From an uncultured Bacteroidales bacterium (GTDB lineage: Bacteria; Bacteroidota; Bacteroidia; Bacteroidales; Bacteroidaceae), in assembly GCA_902779845.1 (NCBI GenBank), contig CACZCZ010000025.1:1-54604 (forward strand): a stretch of 54,604 nucleotides of DNA, given 5' to 3'. Below the pieces are notes generated by a model. That model did no database searches. It saw nothing but the letters and a program-made list of their open reading frames with translations, and had not been told where the DNA came from. The position numbers and the translations under genes are program-made. Positions 51,482 to 54,604 of the stretch are shown here, one piece after another; within the stretch, counting starts at the first letter, position 1, and the number at the start of each line of letters is the position of its first letter.

Positions 51482-54250
51482 TCAGGGCTTCGTGGCTTTG
51501 AATGAGAATTGGATCTTCGGCACTTCACTACCTCCTACGGATTGCCAGTGACCCTCTGCATAAACACGTTCATTACCACTACTGCCGGTAGCATAAACAA
51601 TGCAGTCCTCTGTATATGACGGTGTCTTTCCAAACGTCATGCTATAGTCCTTGGAAGCTCTATAATCTGTTCTTTTGCTGTCATAGATATCATAGCCAGT
51701 TGCTGCAGCATGTATAGTGAAAGAACCACTGACGATTTCCATCGTACTCGGTGATCCGGCATTCACTCGTATGTCGAGGGTTCGAGTTAGGTCTGCCCCA
51801 CCACGAAGCTGACCACCGCCATCGTCCCAGGAGAAATAATCGCTGTGGCCTTCTGCCTGAAAACTGTCTGAGCCAACGATGTGGGCTATGGTATCATTCT
51901 CAAAGGTGACGGTACAGTTCATGGGGTAATTATAGGTACCCATTTTTCGCGTTTGGTTCTTCTCGCCATAGGTGGCAGGGACGTCAATCTTAAATGTCAC
52001 GTCCCCATTGGAGACCGATGAATTCTGGGTAACATGTAGCGTGTCGCTGCCTGTTCTGTCATCATACATTTGTTCCTCCCTCACGCCAGCTGTCACATAC
52101 AGGTCAAACTTGCGTGGGAATAATGACATGTCATTGGCCTGTGCTTCTAATACAATGACTTTCGATGTTTTCAGCGAACCAGCCAAGCAATTCAGCCAGC
52201 TAGTGAGGGGACCGTCGGTGACGGCACGCCCCCTTTCATCTAGAACGTAAGCATAGTCACCTGTGGTGGTAAGATCAATGACCTTGGTCTCCTCCTTGCC
52301 CGAGAGCTTCACGTCATGTTCCGCCAGAGTCAGATGATGGGGTATGATCACGTTTTGTGGCATAGCTACTGGCATCTCTATGCCTAATGCTTTCACCATA
52401 GGTGCGAGGATGTAGAGCCCTGCTGGCAGGCCGCTGAACGTAGCAGTTGACACGGCAAAGGGATTGACGAAGTTAAATGTCCGGGAATCATACTCTACGG
52501 CAAAGGGCTTGCTGAAATCATACTCCTTCGTGGAGGCGTCAAATCTGAAGGCTCCCACGCCGACGCTGCATGGGAGAACGACAGCCTCCTCCTTGGGATA
52601 TAATGTGGCTCGTACGACCTCCGTTTTCTTGTCAACGTTCACTCGTAACGAATCGAATTTCGGAACGGCATAGAAGGTGGAATCACCAAAGACCATTTGA
52701 CCGTCAAAGAAGGGGCGCTCTTTGTCAAACCCCAGCCATTTGGAACTCACCCATGCCTTGGCTTCCAAATCAACAGAGCAAGCTGCAAACTTGAGATCGC
52801 CGCTTCGCCACACCATATGCTGACCATACTTTCCCCATTGTGAATAGTAATCCTGATCCGTGGATAGCTTAAAGTTCGCATCTATGCGTGGGCCACAGAA
52901 GATGTCCAATCCGATATAAGACGAGAAAATCTTCTCAAGCCAGTCGTTGGTCTGGATGTTGGCGCTGAATTTCAGGCCCGTCTGCAAGAAACCGTTGAAG
53001 GAAAGACTGCCCTCCCCCACATCAATAGGACTCTCCTGTGTTCCTTCGTCCTCGGAGGACTTGCTCACGTAGTAACGGAATGGGAAGATCGGCAGATCCG
53101 TATCCACAATCACTGTTTCAACGTAGCCAAACTTCATGGCTGGGAATGAGAACTTGGCATTGACGCTGCCACCGCCGCGCACAAAGAACTCGGGAACTGG
53201 AGCCGTCTGGAACAGCGGGAGGGCCGCTGGGAACTTGATATTCAAGAACTTAGGCAACCCTGCGCCGTCAATACCTATAAGTTCAAAACTCTTGCTGCAT
53301 GTCAAGCCCAATGAGGGTTTGACTTTTATGTCAAGTGGACGTTCAAACTTCACGTAGATGCGTCTCAAACTGATGTTGTAGGTCACCTTCATTTTCACCT
53401 TCATTTCATACTCGGCTGCAAGGTCAATGTTGACCCCTTCTTTAGGTTCCCATTCACGCTTAATATTGCCGCTGATGTCAACGAGCGTGAAATCCACATG
53501 CTCGTTTTCAGCACGGAGCGGAGACTTCAGCATTCCTTCGGGGTTGAAACCTGCTACGCGGCGGCGAACATTGCCAACTTCGTCGGTGCCAATCATTTCA
53601 ACGCTGATGAGTTGAGTAACTACATCTGCCAAGTCAGAGACAGGTTCGAAATTTACAGAATAGAATCCTCCGGCACGTGGCTCAACATTGGTCACCTTCA
53701 CAACAAAACTACGCGGGCAATCATAATCGCGCAAATCACGGAGCAAGTTCTTACGGAGGTCCAGGTTCAGTGCCTCGTCCACATCGAGACAGGCCAGTAC
53801 ATCTCCAACTTTAGGAACTAAGGCATCGGGAACGGAGTTCCAAACGTACATCCACCCAGTCTTTATGGATACAAACTCAAGATGGTAGATTAATCCATCC
53901 TTAACGATATTGCGGAAATGAGGTGCAAACTTGACCGCTGGCTGAACAAATCCAATACTGTCGATACATGCCAGCGGGATGCGATACAGCGAATCTTTGG
54001 TCTCGACTTCCTGAACCACATAGTGGTCATGCTCAAAGCCATTGAAGTCTATCTTTGAATACCCCATGCGAATGACTTCATCATAGAAGAAGCCGTTGAA
54101 GTCGCCGTCGTTGCGGTAGATGTAGAACGCATCCTGCGCCAGAACTGGCGAAGTGAAGAATGAAAGAGTGAAAAGTGAAAAATAAAACAATCTCTTGGCT
54201 AAGGGTAGCCGAGAACCGCGACATGCAAGTAAATTGTAAATATATCCCAT
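51482..54250 (-). CDS. large exported protein with repeat-derived signal peptide
   Basis: A 922-aa protein of unknown function. Residues 1-39 form a signal peptide ending SPVLAQ. Its hydrophobic core (LFYFSLFTLSFF, 21-32) is encoded by the heptamer array 54152-54186, and YIYNLL near the start resembles the TAAATTG-type array just upstream. The mature part opens with FYIYRNDGDFNGFFYDEVIRMGYS, a Bacteroidetes-type module, followed by long beta-rich stretches (TLVDISGNIKREWEPKE, LPAGLYILAPMVKALG) and no catalytic motif that I can see. Probably an outer-membrane or surface protein. It follows another such gene 44 nt upstream. Confidence 0.8.
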   Translation of the reverse strand: MGYIYNLLACRGSRLPLAKRLFYFSLFTLSFFTSPVLAQDAFYIYRNDGDFNGFFYDEVIRMGYSKIDFNGFEHDHYVVQEVETKDSLYRIPLACIDSIGFVQPAVKFAPHFRNIVKDGLIYHLEFVSIKTGWMYVWNSVPDALVPKVGDVLACLDVDEALNLDLRKNLLRDLRDYDCPRSFVVKVTNVEPRAGGFYSVNFEPVSDLADVVTQLISVEMIGTDEVGNVRRRVAGFNPEGMLKSPLRAENEHVDFTLVDISGNIKREWEPKEGVNIDLAAEYEMKVKMKVTYNISLRRIYVKFERPLDIKVKPSLGLTCSKSFELIGIDGAGLPKFLNIKFPAALPLFQTAPVPEFFVRGGGSVNAKFSFPAMKFGYVETVIVDTDLPIFPFRYYVSKSSEDEGTQESPIDVGEGSLSFNGFLQTGLKFSANIQTNDWLEKIFSSYIGLDIFCGPRIDANFKLSTDQDYYSQWGKYGQHMVWRSGDLKFAACSVDLEAKAWVSSKWLGFDKERPFFDGQMVFGDSTFYAVPKFDSLRVNVDKKTEVVRATLYPKEEAVVLPCSVGVGAFRFDASTKEYDFSKPFAVEYDSRTFNFVNPFAVSTATFSGLPAGLYILAPMVKALGIEMPVAMPQNVIIPHHLTLAEHDVKLSGKEETKVIDLTTTGDYAYVLDERGRAVTDGPLTSWLNCLAGSLKTSKVIVLEAQANDMSLFPRKFDLYVTAGVREEQMYDDRTGSDTLHVTQNSSVSNGDVTFKIDVPATYGEKNQTRKMGTYNYPMNCTVTFENDTIAHIVGSDSFQAEGHSDYFSWDDGGGQLRGGADLTRTLDIRVNAGSPSTMEIVSGSFTIHAAATGYDIYDSKRTDYRASKDYSMTFGKTPSYTEDCIVYATGSSGNERVYAEGHWQSVGGSEVPKIQFSFKATKP
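54152..54186 (+). repeat. heptamer array encoding a signal-peptide core
   Basis: GAAGAAT, GAAAGAGT and GAAAAGT units in one orientation. On the minus strand they encode FYFSLFTLSFF of the 922-aa protein. Confidence 0.85.
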
Positions 54251-54254
54251 AGTA

Positions 54255-54291
54255 GATAAATCGTAAATTGTAAATCGTAAAATCGTAAATG
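54255..54291 (+). repeat. heptamer array, TAAATCG/TAAATTG type
   Basis: About five 7-nt units in the short gap between two minus-strand genes, directly in the region where the ribosome binding site of the 922-aa gene would be. Confidence 0.8.
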
Positions 54292-54294
54292 ACT

Positions 54295-54604
54295 TTATTT
54301 CTTCATGAATTTATAACTCGCATCGCCCACTTTCACGATATAGAGCCCTGCGGGCTGCCCCTTCACGGACACCACTGCGGGCTGTCCGCTGGCAGCCGTC
54401 TGCGTGCGCAGCAGCTTGCCGTCGGGGGAGTACAGTTCGAGGACGGTGCCTGCGGCCAGACCATCGAAGCGCATCTCGTCCGTGCCCTGTGAGAAGCGGA
54501 CCTCTCCGGGCTTCACCGTGGGCACGTTCACCAGCGGCGTCTTGCCCTCGTAGGTGTAGCGCAGCACCTGCGCAATCGGGTAGCTGATGCTCACCTTCTT
54601 GGTC
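54295..54604 (-). CDS. C-terminal part of a secreted protein, start outside window
   Basis: The frame is open to the window edge, about 103 residues visible. The last 70 residues (LAAGTVLELYSPDGKLLRTQ, GQPAGLYIVKVGDASYKFMKK) form a type IX secretion sorting domain of the type-A kind: a beta-sandwich with GLYIVKV and a basic end. The function of the missing part cannot be read. A heptamer array lies between its stop and the next gene. Confidence 0.75.
   Translation of the reverse strand, partial: TKKVSISYPIAQVLRYTYEGKTPLVNVPTVKPGEVRFSQGTDEMRFDGLAAGTVLELYSPDGKLLRTQTAASGQPAVVSVKGQPAGLYIVKVGDASYKFMKK

Overview
The window reads as a chromosomal segment of a Bacteroidales bacterium, most likely Prevotella or a close relative. 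The evidence is promoter boxes of the Bacteroidetes type (TTTG, 20 nt, TAnnTTTG; three full matches at 13676-13707, 33148-33179 and 51206-51237), and lineage-typical families: GT117/DUF2723, DUF4294, DUF4369-thioredoxin lipoprotein, GLPGLI, BspA-type leucine-rich repeats, C10 protease, GH95 and AbiE. Core genes look GC-rich with G/C-ending codons, while about 23.5-33.2 kb is visibly AT-rich and probably acquired.

Layout. 1-1.5 kb: end of a DUF3987-type P-loop protein. 1.9-5.9 kb: GT117 membrane glycosyltransferase and NodB deacetylase, converging on mutS (5.9-8.5). 8.7-13.3 kb, minus strand: DUF4294 protein, DUF4369/thioredoxin-like lipoprotein, OmpA/TPR-like lipoprotein and xerD. 13.4-17.4 kb: tRNA-Val, tRNA-Leu, a secreted GH95 enzyme and a second tRNA-Leu. 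17.5-19.7 kb: GT4 and GT2 glycosyltransferases, then tRNA-Arg, a zinc metallopeptidase and typA. 22.8-33.2 kb: a defence island, all minus strand: an AbiEi/AbiEii pair running without a break into DNA methyltransferase, unknown protein, P-loop ATPase and PIN nuclease, with a SIR2-STAND gene upstream. 33.2-38.5 kb: BlaI repressor, M56 sensor protease fused to a TonB C-terminal domain, GLPGLI protein, a 51-aa protein and a frameshifted outer-membrane protein. 39.3-42 kb: a mobile-element-type HTH protein and a DUF234-type ATPase flanked by two perfect hairpins. 42.4-45.5 kb: rpsO and a YfhO-family membrane protein. 45.6-54.6 kb: surface or secreted proteins, including a C10 protease-LRR fusion, a gene split by a probable frameshift, a large exported protein and the 3' end of another.

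Two repeat systems cut across this gene map. The first is a family of degenerate tandem heptamers of several unrelated sequences (GAAAAGT, CGTCATT, GATTCAA, GTTTAAG, TTCTTCA, GACAATG, TAAATCG). They fill many intergenic gaps, often as opposed pairs that could fold, and they enter coding sequences; in two genes they encode the hydrophobic core of the signal peptide. The second is a GC-rich palindromic element (core CTCCCT-4 nt-AGGGAGG), inserted in frame in a DUF3987 protein and repeatedly in the YfhO protein, with an exact inverted copy after rpsO.

The best candidates for something undescribed are the methyltransferase-unknown-ATPase-PIN operon coupled to AbiE, and the heptamer repeats acting as raw material for signal peptides. 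All family calls come from reading motifs; no database search was possible.
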